From positions 643,420 through 707,419 of the forward strand of contig CBDCWT010000088.1 of assembly GCA_965223305.1 (NCBI GenBank): a stretch of 64,000 nt of DNA, written 5' to 3'. A program made the translations under genes and the position numbers. This document shows, one piece after another, positions 9,101 through 16,194 of the stretch. Within the stretch, counting starts at the first letter, position 1; each line of letters opens with the position of its first letter. Source of the stretch: CBDCWT01 sp965223305 (GTDB lineage Bacteria > Planctomycetota > Planctomycetia > Pirellulales > Pirellulaceae). The notes below the pieces were generated by a model. It made no database searches. It saw nothing but the letters and a program-made list of their open reading frames with translations, and was not told the origin of the DNA.

Positions 9101-11093
9101 CGGCCGAAACGGGTCCGAAGACGATGCCGTCTTCGTCGTCCGTATTGCTCACGTCGTCGCCGTCCGGCAATGCTCCGCCGGGCTGACCGTCCGGCTCTGT
9201 GTCACGTCCTGTGCCGAGTGTCGGACCGACAGCAATGTGGGCCGCCCCGTTGCTGTCCAAGGTGGTGCGAAACGGTGCCGGTAGGTCTCCCAAGTCGACG
9301 TTGTCGTCGTTGCGGATCACTACGTCCACCGTGCCCACGCCAATGGTCGCGTTGTTGCCGACAGGATTGGAGAGGGACAGTGTGAACCGCTCGTCGCCTT
9401 CGACGGCGGTGTCCGCGGCGATTTCGATATTCAGTGCCAGCGTTGTGACCCCGTCGGCAAAGGTTAGCGTGCCGCTGGGAAACGCGGCGCCCACGAAGTC
9501 ATCAACATCGGCAGGATCGATGCCGCTGGGAATCACTTCGTAGTCCACGGTCGCCACTCCGTTGGCGACGAACTGGCGGGTCACGGTGACACTCAGTGCG
9601 GTCACGCCGGAGTCACCTTCGGCCACTGCCAGCCGCTGCGGAGAGATTGAGAAACTCGGGCTTTGATTCAGCCAGACGCGGTTGTCTTGGTCAAAGTTGG
9701 CGACGAAAGCGTCCTGGTCGCCGTCACCGTCGAAGTCACCGAGGGCTACTGCAAAACTCTCGAAGCTGCCCAAGGGCTGCAGGCTGGTGAACAGACCGGC
9801 GTCGTTCAGCCACACTCGGTTGCCCTGGCCACTGTTGGCGACAAAAGCATCCAGGTCGCCATCCCCGTCTAGGTCACCTAGTTCGACCGTATAGCTGCTG
9901 TGATCACCCAGCGACTGCCCACTGTTGATAAAGACACCGCCGAAGTTCAACCACACCCGATTTCCTTGATAGTAGTTGGCAACAAAGGCATCTAAGTCGC
10001 CGTCTCCATCAACGTCCCCCAGTGCGATCCCCAGGCTGTTGTTGTTTCCTAGGCTCTGACCGCTGTCGGCAAAAACTCCGCCAGCGTTCAGCCACACTCG
10101 GTTGCCCTGATAGGCGTTCGCTACGAAAGCGTCTAGGTCGCCGTCCCCATCGATGTCTCCCACGTCAACGCGGTAGCTGTCCTGAGCCCCTAGCGACTGA
10201 CCGCTGTCCGCGAAGACCCCGCCATCGTTGAGCCAAACACGGTTGCCCTGCAGGCGATTGGCCACAAAGGCATCCAGATCTCCATCAGCGTCAAAGTCAC
10301 CTAGCGAAACATCGTAGCTGCCGTGGTCTCCCAAACTTTGGCCACTGTCGGAAAACGTGCCGCCGTCATTAATCCAAATGCGGTTCCCTTCGTAGGCATT
10401 GGCGACAAACGCGTCCAAGTCTCCGTCGCCATCGACGTCCCCTAGAGACACGGCAACGCTGTTATGATTTCCCAGAACTTGACCGCTGTCGGAGAATCCG
10501 CCGGCTTCGTTGAGCCACACGCGGTTTCCGGAGTTGGTGTTCGTAACAAAGGCATCAAGGTCGCCGTCCGCATCCAAGTCCCCGACTGCGACGTCGCTAC
10601 TTGTGTTCGCAGCCAATACCTGGCCAGTGTCGGTGAACTCGCCGCTGCCGCCAGTTGTGCCGGCACGAAACTGCCAGACTAGGGGGTCCGAGGCAACGCC
10701 CGCGACGCTGCCGATCGCAGGCGTGACGCTGACCTGCACGAGCTCGCCGGGAAAGAAGTCCATCGCAGGCGAGAGCGTTACGGTCGGCCCCGCGACACCG
10801 ACCGTCGCGGCCGGCCCGACCAGTTGACCTCTCTGTTGGGAGTGCACCGCCAGCGTGGCGGTCGTTGCCGTCGCCCCGTCGATGTTCTCGTCAAATGACA
10901 CCGACACGTCTGTCGACAGCACCGCAGCGTGGGTGTTCGCCAACGGATCCATCGACGTCACGGCGGTAAGCAGCAACCGCTGTTCAAGCGGCTCGCCGAC
11001 CAGTTGTCGAATGGCGTTCTGTCGCCTCTCCTCCGTGCGCTCCTTCCTGGACATTCGTTGACTGTTTCGGCGTCGCCTGAACCAACCACGCAT
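102..11093 (-). CDS. Giant secreted multi-propeller FG-GAP/Calx-beta/GEVED protein with cohesin- and dockerin-like C-terminus
   Basis: A 3,663-residue protein. The very basic N-terminus (GWFRRRRNSQR) followed by LEQRLLLTA near residue 37 is the planctomycete export signature seen on giant surface proteins. The body is periodic. Five blocks each hold exactly seven FG-GAP/VCBS repeats with the calcium-loop core GDLDGDGDLDAFVAN, 35 in all. Each block is followed by a Calx-beta domain, and the first four also by a GEVED domain starting near residues 598, 1210, 1823 and 2441, a period of about 612 residues. After the fifth Calx-beta come an Ig-like segment, a cohesin-like domain, a two-loop dockerin-like segment at roughly 3325-3395 (GDVSGNGRINANDAARV and GDVSGNGRLNAADASRI), and a second cohesin-like segment. 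Start: AAGAGGA lies upstream of the ATG. Seven FG-GAP repeats make one beta-propeller in integrin-alpha heads, so five propellers are inferred. Probable role: cell-surface adhesion or matrix. The ligand is unknown. Confidence 0.93.
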   Translation of the reverse strand: MRGWFRRRRNSQRMSRKERTEERRQNAIRQLVGEPLEQRLLLTAVTSMDPLANTHAAVLSTDVSVSFDENIDGATATTATLAVHSQQRGQLVGPAATVGVAGPTVTLSPAMDFFPGELVQVSVTPAIGSVAGVASDPLVWQFRAGTTGGSGEFTDTGQVLAANTSSDVAVGDLDADGDLDAFVTNTNSGNRVWLNEAGGFSDSGQVLGNHNSVAVSLGDVDGDGDLDAFVANAYEGNRIWINDGGTFSDSGQSLGDHGSYDVSLGDFDADGDLDAFVANRLQGNRVWLNDGGVFADSGQSLGAQDSYRVDVGDIDGDGDLDAFVANAYQGNRVWLNAGGVFADSGQSLGNNNSLGIALGDVDGDGDLDAFVANYYQGNRVWLNFGGVFINSGQSLGDHSSYTVELGDLDGDGDLDAFVANSGQGNRVWLNDAGLFTSLQPLGSFESFAVALGDFDGDGDQDAFVANFDQDNRVWLNQSPSFSISPQRLAVAEGDSGVTALSVTVTRQFVANGVATVDYEVIPSGIDPADVDDFVGAAFPSGTLTFADGVTTLALNIEIAADTAVEGDERFTLSLSNPVGNNATIGVGTVDVVIRNDDNVDLGDLPAPFRTTLDSNGAAHIAVGPTLGTGRDTEPDGQPGGALPDGDDVSNTDDEDGIVFGPVSAGHTDGRVTVVASASAKLDAWIDFNGDGSLDGAGEQIFTSQDIVAGSNELTFGVPVDARQGTTFSRFRISSAGGLAPTGGAADGEVEDHEVTIGSPIGRNQFNDSGQLIGDHESAGVAVGDLDGDGDLDAFVANRYAGNRVWVNDGGTFSDTGRTLGNHNSADVALGDLDGDGDLDAFVANSGEGNRIWVNVEGHFTDGGQLLGNSNSYAVALGDFDEDGDLDAFVANASQANRIWLNDGGSFTDSGQSLGSAASQDIAVGDLDGDGDLDGLVANSSGANRVWLNDGGRFSAGPELGDHSSFGVALGDLDGDGDLDALFANDYQGNRVWVNSDGVFTDSGQSLGEQASSAVALGDVDADGDLDAFVTNYEGSNRIWLNAAGTFSADSQTLGDHVSSGVALGDLDGDGDVDAFVANETENRVWHNENPTFSVVPDVLAQAEGNSGMTTMTFTIVRLFDTSGAATVDYAFALGGVDPAELSDFAGSTLSSGTLSFADGEASQEVAIDILGDLEIENDEGFTLTISNPVGQDAVIGNATAQGLILNDDGLDFGDLPAPFATLLADGGPAHVASGPRLGTSLDTEVDGLPSALADGDDLDGVQDDEEGVTFGPLIFAGQVGAEVTVHASAEAKLDAWIDFDGDGQFGSPGEQVFTSRDLVAGDNPLTFIVPADAQQGLTFSRFRLSTEGGLLPTGTAADGEVEDHALVIGNPVGTSFFTDSGQSLVNGNSRDVAVADLNGDGNLDAFIANSSQGNRVALSLVGIFSLTNQQIGTHLSNAVELGDLDGDGDLDAFVANGYLHANRVWLNDGAAVFTDSGQLLGARDSNDVDLGDLDGDGDLDAFVANGGSAGNTVWLNSGGIFSDTGQSLGTHDSRAVMLGDVDGDGDLDAFTANFGQGNRVWINEGGVFSDSAQSLGAYPSSDVALGDIDGDGDLDAFVTNVGTGGRVWRNDEGVFSDSEQSLGSQDTRGVALGDLDGDGDLDAFLANSGQGNQVLWNYEGQFVDSGQSFANHNSYAVALGDVDGDGDLDAFVGNSGQGNRVWMNRSSNFTISPPILGLAEGNSGSTDFVFTISRNIDRGSGRVDYSFAPSGLDPAEAADLTNAVFPSGTLSFGDTVTELPLSIEVAGDTTIENDEGFELTITYSDGFTSVTEVATAFIRNDDGVDLGDAPAPFPTLLSNNGAAHIAIGPTLGAARDTEPDGQPSSLADGDDAAGTDDEDGVTFAPLLFAGQLGAEVTVNASRPGHLDAWIDFNGDGSFDLAHEQVFASQDVVAGDNVFAFDVPADARQGVTFARFRVSSAGGLAPSGGAADGEVEDHLLTITGPLGSGLFRDSAQVLGAQDGRGVAIGDLDGDGDLDAFVANQGANRVWLNTDGVFVDSGQSLGDHSSAAVALGDLDADGDLDAFVANEADQGNRIWVNNNGVFVSSGQSLGVDTSLDIALGDLDADGDLDAVVANGISRGSRVWLNSGGIFNDSGQSLGSRGSLGVALGDLDGDGDLDAFLANGSDGNQVWLNEGGRLTDSGLDLGNHSSFAVALGDLDQDGDLDAFVANRSQADRIWLNDGGQFTDSGQTLGNHEGAAVALGDLDGDGDLDAYVANNYQSNRIWLNNAGTFQDSGQYLGGRRSLGAALGDLDRDGDLDAFVANYGSGNRVWLNENPTLNVLPAVLPMAEGNGGTTTFTFAVTRAFDTRGTVSVDYAFALAGSNPAQLDDFVAGTLPSGTLTFADGEDSQLVTIDVVGDLEIEDDQTFRLGIANPTGRGTVVGSATADGIILNDDDVDLGDLPAPFPTRLDDNGPAHLAVGPLLGQARDAELDGQPSDLADGDNNAGTPDDEDGVRFSSLVFPGQLAAEVTVDVTGDGKLDAWIDFDGDRSFDGALEQVFVSQDVQTGLNILTFAVPPQAQQGQTFARFRLSTSGGLAPTGGAPDGEVEDYVLTIGEAFGGGVFGDSGQSLGDHSSLGVALGDLDGDGDLDAFVTNSYGTGNRIWTNNRGIFTDSNQLLGNHDSYSVALGDLDGDGDLDAFVANSNQQANRVWLNDAGTFTDSGQTLGSGTSFDVSLGDFDRDGDLDALVANSYEANRIWWNESGIFTDSGQGLGGHDSLAISLGDLDGDGDLDAFVANYDQGNRVWLNDGGTFTDSGQSLGDHRSWDAALGDLDGDGDLDAFVANADDGDRIWLNDAGTFSDSGQVLGDHFSFGVALGDIDGDGDLDAFVASGDTGSVLVPASGNRVLINDGGLFVDSGQALGSSATFDVALGDLDGDGDLDAFAANYYPTVPNRIWLDLEDRTLLSITPTDADKPELDSSTNPFTFEVTRAGDISAPATIDYSVTGSGVHPANADDFGGALPSGSVAFVANERSRTITIDVTGDTLREFDEQFTVTVANAGDADVINTSADGTIGNDDGSPALLVTSFVATNTGFVVEFNEDFDPSTLNLYDTQTGGNGPADVTIVGDATGPVTGSLAVAAGVATFVKTGDPLLADSYTVTLRSAENGFKNSAGVLLDGDADGLVGDDYVTSFTVDPAPANAVTVSIPDFVRGPGQAINVPADSTMGIPLSLSAAAGVRSVNLQIAYDPALLSVTAATVAEGVPAGAAVILNNTTPGLAILTFFSPADLPAAGGVFVNLEAAVPAADADAIYRAKEVLDLHEIIVSDSAATAFPVIDDDAIHVVTFFGDVSGNGRINANDAARVGRVAALLDSGFTDSLLADPFVVGDVSGNGRLNAADASRIARFAALIPVAEIPPIPPGVFVRPAGGPDPQLSIPQTLVAAPNGIVSAPVVLDSIENLQAPHRLVEADLVVLFDANILEATSVEPGEFLANRDGWALTTNIDNEIGRIVIVANTTTHPVAGVFTEVLVNLNFAVRPGAPAGATPINLAGRSASIFTALVDESDGTLELAGPLTDSADDPVDGLLTIVRPAGGLTRDEDLLAGLLDLPTSLPMWHDEEASVEAVVSAFGQHVSGDTRRAIDAAIEELTSAAREIWDEDDELLSALPSKIEELLGLDLSS

Positions 11094-11433
11094 GATGCAA
11101 TCCTCTTGAGTTTCTAGGGGACGAGAACAGAACAGGCAGAAAGGGAGTCACCCCGCCGAGTCGAAGTGCGGGGCCAGCCAAGACCAGGTCGGTATCTCTC
11201 GACGTGCGAAGCCAAACCCATCTGCGCCACCTCAACCAACTGCCGCGAAGCTCGTCTGCGAACCTGCCGCGTGACGCGAGCTGACGCCAGCCGGCTGGAT
11301 TCGACAGTACCCTCTGCACCGCGAAAACGACCAAAATGCCAGTTATAGAATCGGAGATCCAGAAATAGAAAAACTGTGCGATCTTGGTGGGAAGATGAGC
11401 GCTGTTGATTCTAATCCAACGAGCGTATGGTGT

Positions 11434-11462
11434 TAAATAGTCTAACGTTATAAATTCTCCAA
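11434..11462 (-). promoter_or_regulatory. Possible sigma70-type promoter for the giant gene
   Basis: On the minus strand TTGGAG is followed after 17 bases by TATTTA inside a locally AT-rich patch. The predicted start lies near 11427, giving a leader of about 335 bases before the giant gene. The match is imperfect and no operator is visible. Confidence 0.3.
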
Positions 11463-11671
11463 AAAGGCGATCTCCAATATGCCTCAATCGCATTCCCGGT
11501 CGCTGCGGACCAGCAGCCTGTGCTGACGTCTGCGCGGTCGGCTCCAATTCCTAGCCCGAAGCGTAGGTTTGACGTTACTCCTCGATCAGAACCCCGAAGT
11601 GTCAGCTTTGAAGGTTGCGATTTTTCGCCGTTTGACAGGCACAACGATGTTGAATTCACTGGGATTTTCGT

Positions 11672-11742
11672 AACCCGAAGCGTCAGCGAGGGGAGTTTGG
11701 TGTACCAACGCAAGTCATTCCCTCGCTTACGCTTCGGGTTCC
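11672..11742. repeat. Palindromic repeat family B, copy 1
   Basis: Two inverted arms related to GGAACCCGAAGCGTAAGCG flank a conserved central segment of about 22 bases. Sister copies lie at 18383-18452, 44693-44765 and 54977-55046. The transcript would fold into a long stem. Here it lies downstream of purQ and upstream of the giant gene. Confidence 0.85.
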
Positions 11743-12087
11743 GATTGAGGTGAGAGCGCAATTTCAAGGCTCGCGTTCGGGGTCACCGCCCCAGTGCACA
11801 AAAGGAACCTTCGAGCACGCCACGTAACGAGTCGAGTGTCTCGGCACATCACGTGAACTCTCAAAGAAGAACACAGAAGCGCTCAAGAAGAGCACGCTCG
11901 TCTGACACTTTTTTCGGAAAAACTACAAAAAAAGTCGGCCTAGCTGGTCGCTCGCGACTGGCGGCCGCGCAAACGGAGGTGCGACTCACTGGTCGGGCGA
12001 CAGCCAACCAAGCCCGAGAAGACGAGCGCAGGCGCGGTCTATCGTGATCCACAGGCAAGCCTTGATTCGATCGGCAAAGCCGACCTC

Positions 12088-12867
12088 TCACTCATAGTAG
12101 CGGACGGCGTTTTCGAACAATGCCAGTCCGTCTCCGCGCTCGGCGCCTTCACCCCGCGTCCAGCGGGGATGATGTGTGCGGTCGATGTATCGTTCCGGAT
12201 GAGGCATCAGACCAAAAACACGTCCCGTTTCGTCGCAGATGCCGGCCACGTCGGCTGTCGAGCCGTTCGGATTTGCGGGATAGTTGGTGTTCCCGTCGGT
12301 CGGTCCAGCTGCCGTGGTGTACCGCAGCGCTAGCTGGCCGGATTCCAGCAGCTGCTGGCATACCGAGTCGCCGCGCACAACAAACTTACCTTCTGCGTGG
12401 GCTACCGGCAGGTAGAGCGAGTCGATCCCATGCAAGAAGACACAGGGGGTTGCGCCCACAGTTAGGTAGACCCAGCGGTCTTCGTACTTGCCCGAATCGT
12501 TCCAGGTGAGCGTGGCCGTCGGTTCCGCGGTGGCCTCTCCCAAGAGGATGCCGGACTTCATAAGCACCTGAAAGCCGTTGCAGATTCCCAACACAAGTTT
12601 TTCTGCCGCTTTGAACTCTTGTAGCGACGCTGCCAAGTGGTGGCGGAACAGGTTGCCCAGTATCCGGCCCGCAGCGATGTCATCCCCATAGCTGAAGCCG
12701 CCGGGAACGCACAAGATCTGAAACTTTCGGGTGCTCTTGGGGTCGGCCAGCAGCCGGTTGACGTGCCACGATTCGGCCTCGGCTCCCGCTCGCTCGAAGG
12801 CAAAAGCGGTCTCCTGATCGCAGTTGGTTCCAGGTGCTCGCAGGACTAGGACTCGGGGTTTGGGCAT
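12088..12867 (-). CDS. purQ: Phosphoribosylformylglycinamidine synthase, glutaminase subunit
   Basis: Class I glutamine amidotransferase that supplies ammonia to PurL in the fourth step of purine biosynthesis. Counting from the ATG at 12867, the nucleophile is Cys96 in LGICNGFQVL, the oxyanion region is VPGGFSYGDD, and the His-Glu pair is in MPHPERYID near the C-terminus. The start begins MPKPRVLVLRAPGTNCD, which matches the family N-terminus; an ATG nine codons upstream is less likely. At 259 residues it is slightly longer than many PurQ proteins. It lies downstream of the purL fusion, separated by a 350-base repeat-filled gap, so co-transcription is plausible but interrupted. Confidence 0.95.
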   Translation of the reverse strand: MPKPRVLVLRAPGTNCDQETAFAFERAGAEAESWHVNRLLADPKSTRKFQILCVPGGFSYGDDIAAGRILGNLFRHHLAASLQEFKAAEKLVLGICNGFQVLMKSGILLGEATAEPTATLTWNDSGKYEDRWVYLTVGATPCVFLHGIDSLYLPVAHAEGKFVVRGDSVCQQLLESGQLALRYTTAAGPTDGNTNYPANPNGSTADVAGICDETGRVFGLMPHPERYIDRTHHPRWTRGEGAERGDGLALFENAVRYYE

Positions 12868-12910
12868 CGTCGTTTGGCGAGGGGTAAGGGGCAACGCCGT
12901 TCAGGATTTT

Positions 12911-13106
12911 GTAGCCGAATTCGCGAGAATTTGGCAGTCCACCAAACTCTGGCGAGTACTACGGTCACCAAACTGCGACCGCCAAACTCTGGCGAGTTCG
13001 GCTACGATCGCCAAACTCTGGCGAGTTCGGCTACCGAGAGTTCGGCTACGATCGCCAAATTCTGGCGAATTCGGCTACAGTCACCAAACTCTGGTGGGTT
13101 CGGCTG
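12911..13106. repeat. Repeat family C cluster between purL and purQ
   Basis: About five degenerate copies of a unit containing CCAAACTCTGGCGAGTTC followed by GGCTAC, spaced irregularly, with one inverted arm (GTAGCCGAATTCGCGAGAA) at the left end. The variants are sequence-diverged. Related units lie at 32108-32131, 33031-33103, 39496-39522, 46952-46976 and 57685-57793. Opposed units would pair as hairpins. Confidence 0.85.
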
Positions 13107-13218
13107 AGATCGGATCGCGGCGGAACGTCGGGAAAAAAGTCCTTAACGGCGTAGGGTAATGGGTTGTGAAACCGTAGGCGACCAGTTCTCTTCTGCTGGG
13201 TCGTCGCGCTGCCCAGCT

Positions 13219-16194
13219 TTACCAACGGAGCGGAGCTTGCCAGGCTTCCTTGAGAACACCTAGTTCCAAGTCCAACAGTGGCTTGTCAGCATCCAAACCG
13301 GGGGCGCTGCCTTTGCTGTCAAACACAGTTAAGCGATCGCTCTCGGTGACGCAGCCGATGTTGGCATGGGGGATCCCTGCCAGAGTCGCAGCGAACGCTG
13401 ATTGTTTTTCAGAAGGCACTTCACAAACAAAGCGTGTGTTCGATTCCGAGAAGAGAACCACTAAATCTGCACGCTCGGCCTTGGCAATGCTCTCGCCCCG
13501 GGGAACGTCAGCTAGGTCGATACGGGCACCAAAGCCGCCGGCGAACGCCATCTCGGCGACGGCGACTGCAAGTCCGCCTTCGCTCAAGTCGTGGCATGCC
13601 CGCACCAGTCCCTGGCGGATTGCGCGATGAACTGCGGCAAAAGTCTCTCTCGCGCGCCGAGGTTCGACCCGGGGAACCTGACCCCGCTGAGCTCGGTTGA
13701 CCAGCGCAAAGTGCGAGCCACCCAGTTCGTTCTCGGTCGAGCCGACCAAGTAGAGCTGGTTCCCGGGCATCTTCAGATCCATGGTCGTGCACGAGCGGAC
13801 GTCGTCGACCTGCCCGAGTGCACTGATTAACAACGAGGGAGGAATCGAAATCGTGTGCCGATCTCCCCGCAACTCGTAGCTGAATTCGTTGTTCAAGCTG
13901 TCCTTGCCGCTGATGAAAGGCGTTCCCAACTCGACCGCGACGTCGTGGCAGGCGAGTGCTGCGCGCACGAGCGACCCCAGCGTCTCGGGACGATCGGTGT
14001 AGCCCCAGCAGAAGTTGTCGAGGATCGCAATCCGAGCCGGATCCGCTCCGACAGCGACGCAGTTGCGAACCGCCTCGTCGATGGCTGAGGCCGCCATGTG
14101 GTACGTGTCATGGTCTCCATAGTGAGGGTTCATCCCGCAGGCGATGGCGATCCCACGCCAGGAGTCGAGAACCGGGCGGACCACGGCCGCGTCGCTCGGT
14201 CCATCATTGGCCTTTCCGACCAGCGGTTTGACCACGCTTCCTCCTTGAACTTCGTGATCGTATTGCCGAATCACCCACTCCTTACTAGCGACATTCAACG
14301 AGCCCAGGATCTCGAGTAACGTCTCGCCCGCCCCAATCGCAGAAGCCGGTTGGCCGGCCGGCAACTGTAGCGGCTGTACAGCGGGCGCATTGAACACGGC
14401 CTCACGGACGACGGGTGGACGGCCGCCGTGCAGGAACTCCATGCTCAAGTCGGCGACAAGCTGTTCTTGATACCTCAGCTGCAGGCGGCCCGTTGGAACG
14501 AACTTACCAATGATGGTCGCCTCGACTCCCTCCGACTGACAAAGCTGCGAAAACGCGTCCCAACTCTCCGGCGGTACGGAGAGCACCATGCGTTCCTGGG
14601 CTTCCGAGATCCAGATTTCGGTATAGGAGAGCCCCTCGTACTTGAGCGGGGCGCGGTCGAGCCACACTTCCGCGCCGATCTCGGCGCCCATTTCGCCGAC
14701 CGCGCTGGAAAATCCCCCTGCACCGCAGTCGGTGATGGAGTTATAGAGTCGCCGATCGCGGGCCTCGAGCACGACGTCCAACACCATTTTCTCGGTGATG
14801 GCGTTCCCGATTTGAACGGCGCCCCCCGACAGTTCCTCACTTTCACTCGTCAGTTCTGCCGAACTAAAGGTCGCCCCGTGAATTCCATCTCTTCCCGTCC
14901 TCCCGCCGACGGCCACGATCCAGTCTCCCTGACGTGGTTGCTTGTCTGACATGTCACGCGGAATTAGCCCCACATTGCCGCAGAAAACGAGAGGGTTACC
15001 CAGGTACCGGCGATCGAAGTAGAGCGCACCATTGACGGTGGGAATTCCCATACGATTCCCATAGTCTCGAACTCCGGCCACCACCCCCCGCATCACGCGC
15101 CGGGGATGAAGCACTCCGGGTGGCAGCTCGTCGGCGGAGGTGTCCGGCGGAGCAAAGCAGAAGACATCCGTGTTACAGATTGGCTTGGCTCCCATGCCGG
15201 TTCCCAGCGGATCTCGAATCACACCGCCGAGTCCCGTGTTCGCTCCTCCGTATGGCTCCAGAGCCGAGGGGTGGTTATGCGTCTCGACTTTGAAAACGAC
15301 GTTGTAGCGGTTGTCGAACTCGACGATCCCGGCATTGTCTTCGAAGACGCTGACGCACCAGTCGTCATCGCCTCGCTGTCGACGGATTTCGTGCGTCGCC
15401 GCAAAGATCGTCTCCTTCAACATGTTCTCGAACTGTCGATCTCCGTTTTCGTCCCGGTAGGCAACTCGTCCGGCCAAAGTCTTGTGGCTGCAGTGTTCGC
15501 TCCAAGTCTGCGCGATCGTTTCCAACTCGGCGTCGGTGGGATCGCGCCGCAGCTCCACAAAGTGCTGCTGGATCGTCTGCATCTCCACCAACGTCAGGTA
15601 GAGCTGGCCGTCTCGACTGAGATCTGCCAGGGCCTGTGCGTCAAGATCTCGGATGGGCACTTCTCGCAATTCAAATTCGTACGCCGTTCCGATTCCCAGC
15701 CGGTCGACCTGGAGCGGCCCCAAGACGACTTGCTCGATGGCATCGTTGGCCAGGATGCGGCGGCAGACCCTCTGTAGAGCTTCCGCGTCGATGTCGGTGA
15801 TCCAATACTTGCGGAGCGTCCGCACCGCTTTGGCCGAGAAGCCAAAGTCGCTGATTGCCGCCAGCGCCGACTGTGCCACAGGGTCGGTGACGCCCGGCTT
15901 CGGCAGCACTTGAATGAGCGAGGCGGCATCGCCGTTGCCGGCGGGGCATTGCGCCAAGACCTGGTCACCAACGAGTGCCACCACGGCCGCCTCTACGACT
16001 TCGTCGGCAAACAGCTCGCGGGCGAGCTGGCTTGCTTGGTTTTCGGAAAGGTCTCCCTCGACCAGGAATCCTCGCGCCGTGGCCACTTCGATTCCCTGAG
16101 TAAGCCGGAGCTCTGCTGCCTCCGCAGTCACAGCCAAGCCAAGCAGATCTGGCTGCCCTGGCCGGTGGCAAATATCAATCTCCCACAGGGTCAC
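13219..16194 (-). CDS. purL: PurS-PurS-PurL fusion, phosphoribosylformylglycinamidine synthase synthetase subunit
   Basis: Converts FGAR to FGAM with ATP and ammonia delivered by PurQ. The 991 residues exceed a small-type PurL (about 720-760). The extra N-terminal part contains two PurS-like stretches, one at about 1-85 and one at about 95-175 that opens LPKPGVTDPVAQSAL. The catalytic part follows, with the PurL signature TWSEHCSHKT near residue 230 and the ATP/metal loop ETHNHPSALEPYGGANTG, then the duplicated AIRS-like half (GKDSLNNEF, HDLSEGGLAVA). The GTG start has AGGAAAGGAC upstream and overlaps the end of tyrA by 20 bases, indicating translational coupling. Confidence 0.95.
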   Translation of the reverse strand: MTLWEIDICHRPGQPDLLGLAVTAEAAELRLTQGIEVATARGFLVEGDLSENQASQLARELFADEVVEAAVVALVGDQVLAQCPAGNGDAASLIQVLPKPGVTDPVAQSALAAISDFGFSAKAVRTLRKYWITDIDAEALQRVCRRILANDAIEQVVLGPLQVDRLGIGTAYEFELREVPIRDLDAQALADLSRDGQLYLTLVEMQTIQQHFVELRRDPTDAELETIAQTWSEHCSHKTLAGRVAYRDENGDRQFENMLKETIFAATHEIRRQRGDDDWCVSVFEDNAGIVEFDNRYNVVFKVETHNHPSALEPYGGANTGLGGVIRDPLGTGMGAKPICNTDVFCFAPPDTSADELPPGVLHPRRVMRGVVAGVRDYGNRMGIPTVNGALYFDRRYLGNPLVFCGNVGLIPRDMSDKQPRQGDWIVAVGGRTGRDGIHGATFSSAELTSESEELSGGAVQIGNAITEKMVLDVVLEARDRRLYNSITDCGAGGFSSAVGEMGAEIGAEVWLDRAPLKYEGLSYTEIWISEAQERMVLSVPPESWDAFSQLCQSEGVEATIIGKFVPTGRLQLRYQEQLVADLSMEFLHGGRPPVVREAVFNAPAVQPLQLPAGQPASAIGAGETLLEILGSLNVASKEWVIRQYDHEVQGGSVVKPLVGKANDGPSDAAVVRPVLDSWRGIAIACGMNPHYGDHDTYHMAASAIDEAVRNCVAVGADPARIAILDNFCWGYTDRPETLGSLVRAALACHDVAVELGTPFISGKDSLNNEFSYELRGDRHTISIPPSLLISALGQVDDVRSCTTMDLKMPGNQLYLVGSTENELGGSHFALVNRAQRGQVPRVEPRRARETFAAVHRAIRQGLVRACHDLSEGGLAVAVAEMAFAGGFGARIDLADVPRGESIAKAERADLVVLFSESNTRFVCEVPSEKQSAFAATLAGIPHANIGCVTESDRLTVFDSKGSAPGLDADKPLLDLELGVLKEAWQAPLRW

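Larger units (their letters stand above)
11094..12087. other. Intergenic region without a convincing gene
   Basis: This is the 994-base gap between the start of the giant gene and the end of purQ. It holds the candidate promoter at 11434-11462, one palindromic repeat at 11672-11742 and a decayed half-repeat near 11560-11600. Open frames crossing it on both strands show no recognisable domain, and the longest one on the minus strand (10984-11547) runs into the giant gene in another frame. Confidence 0.6.

Noticed and set aside
10984..11547. 187-codon minus-strand frame upstream of and overlapping the giant gene
   Set aside because: It overlaps the start of the giant gene in another frame, has no ribosome site or domain, and runs through a low-constraint intergenic region.
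12911..13106. Possible CRISPR array from regularly repeated 24-26-base units
   Set aside because: Units are diverged and adjoin with spacers of irregular length and shared sequence. No cas genes are nearby, and the same unit occurs singly elsewhere as inverted pairs.
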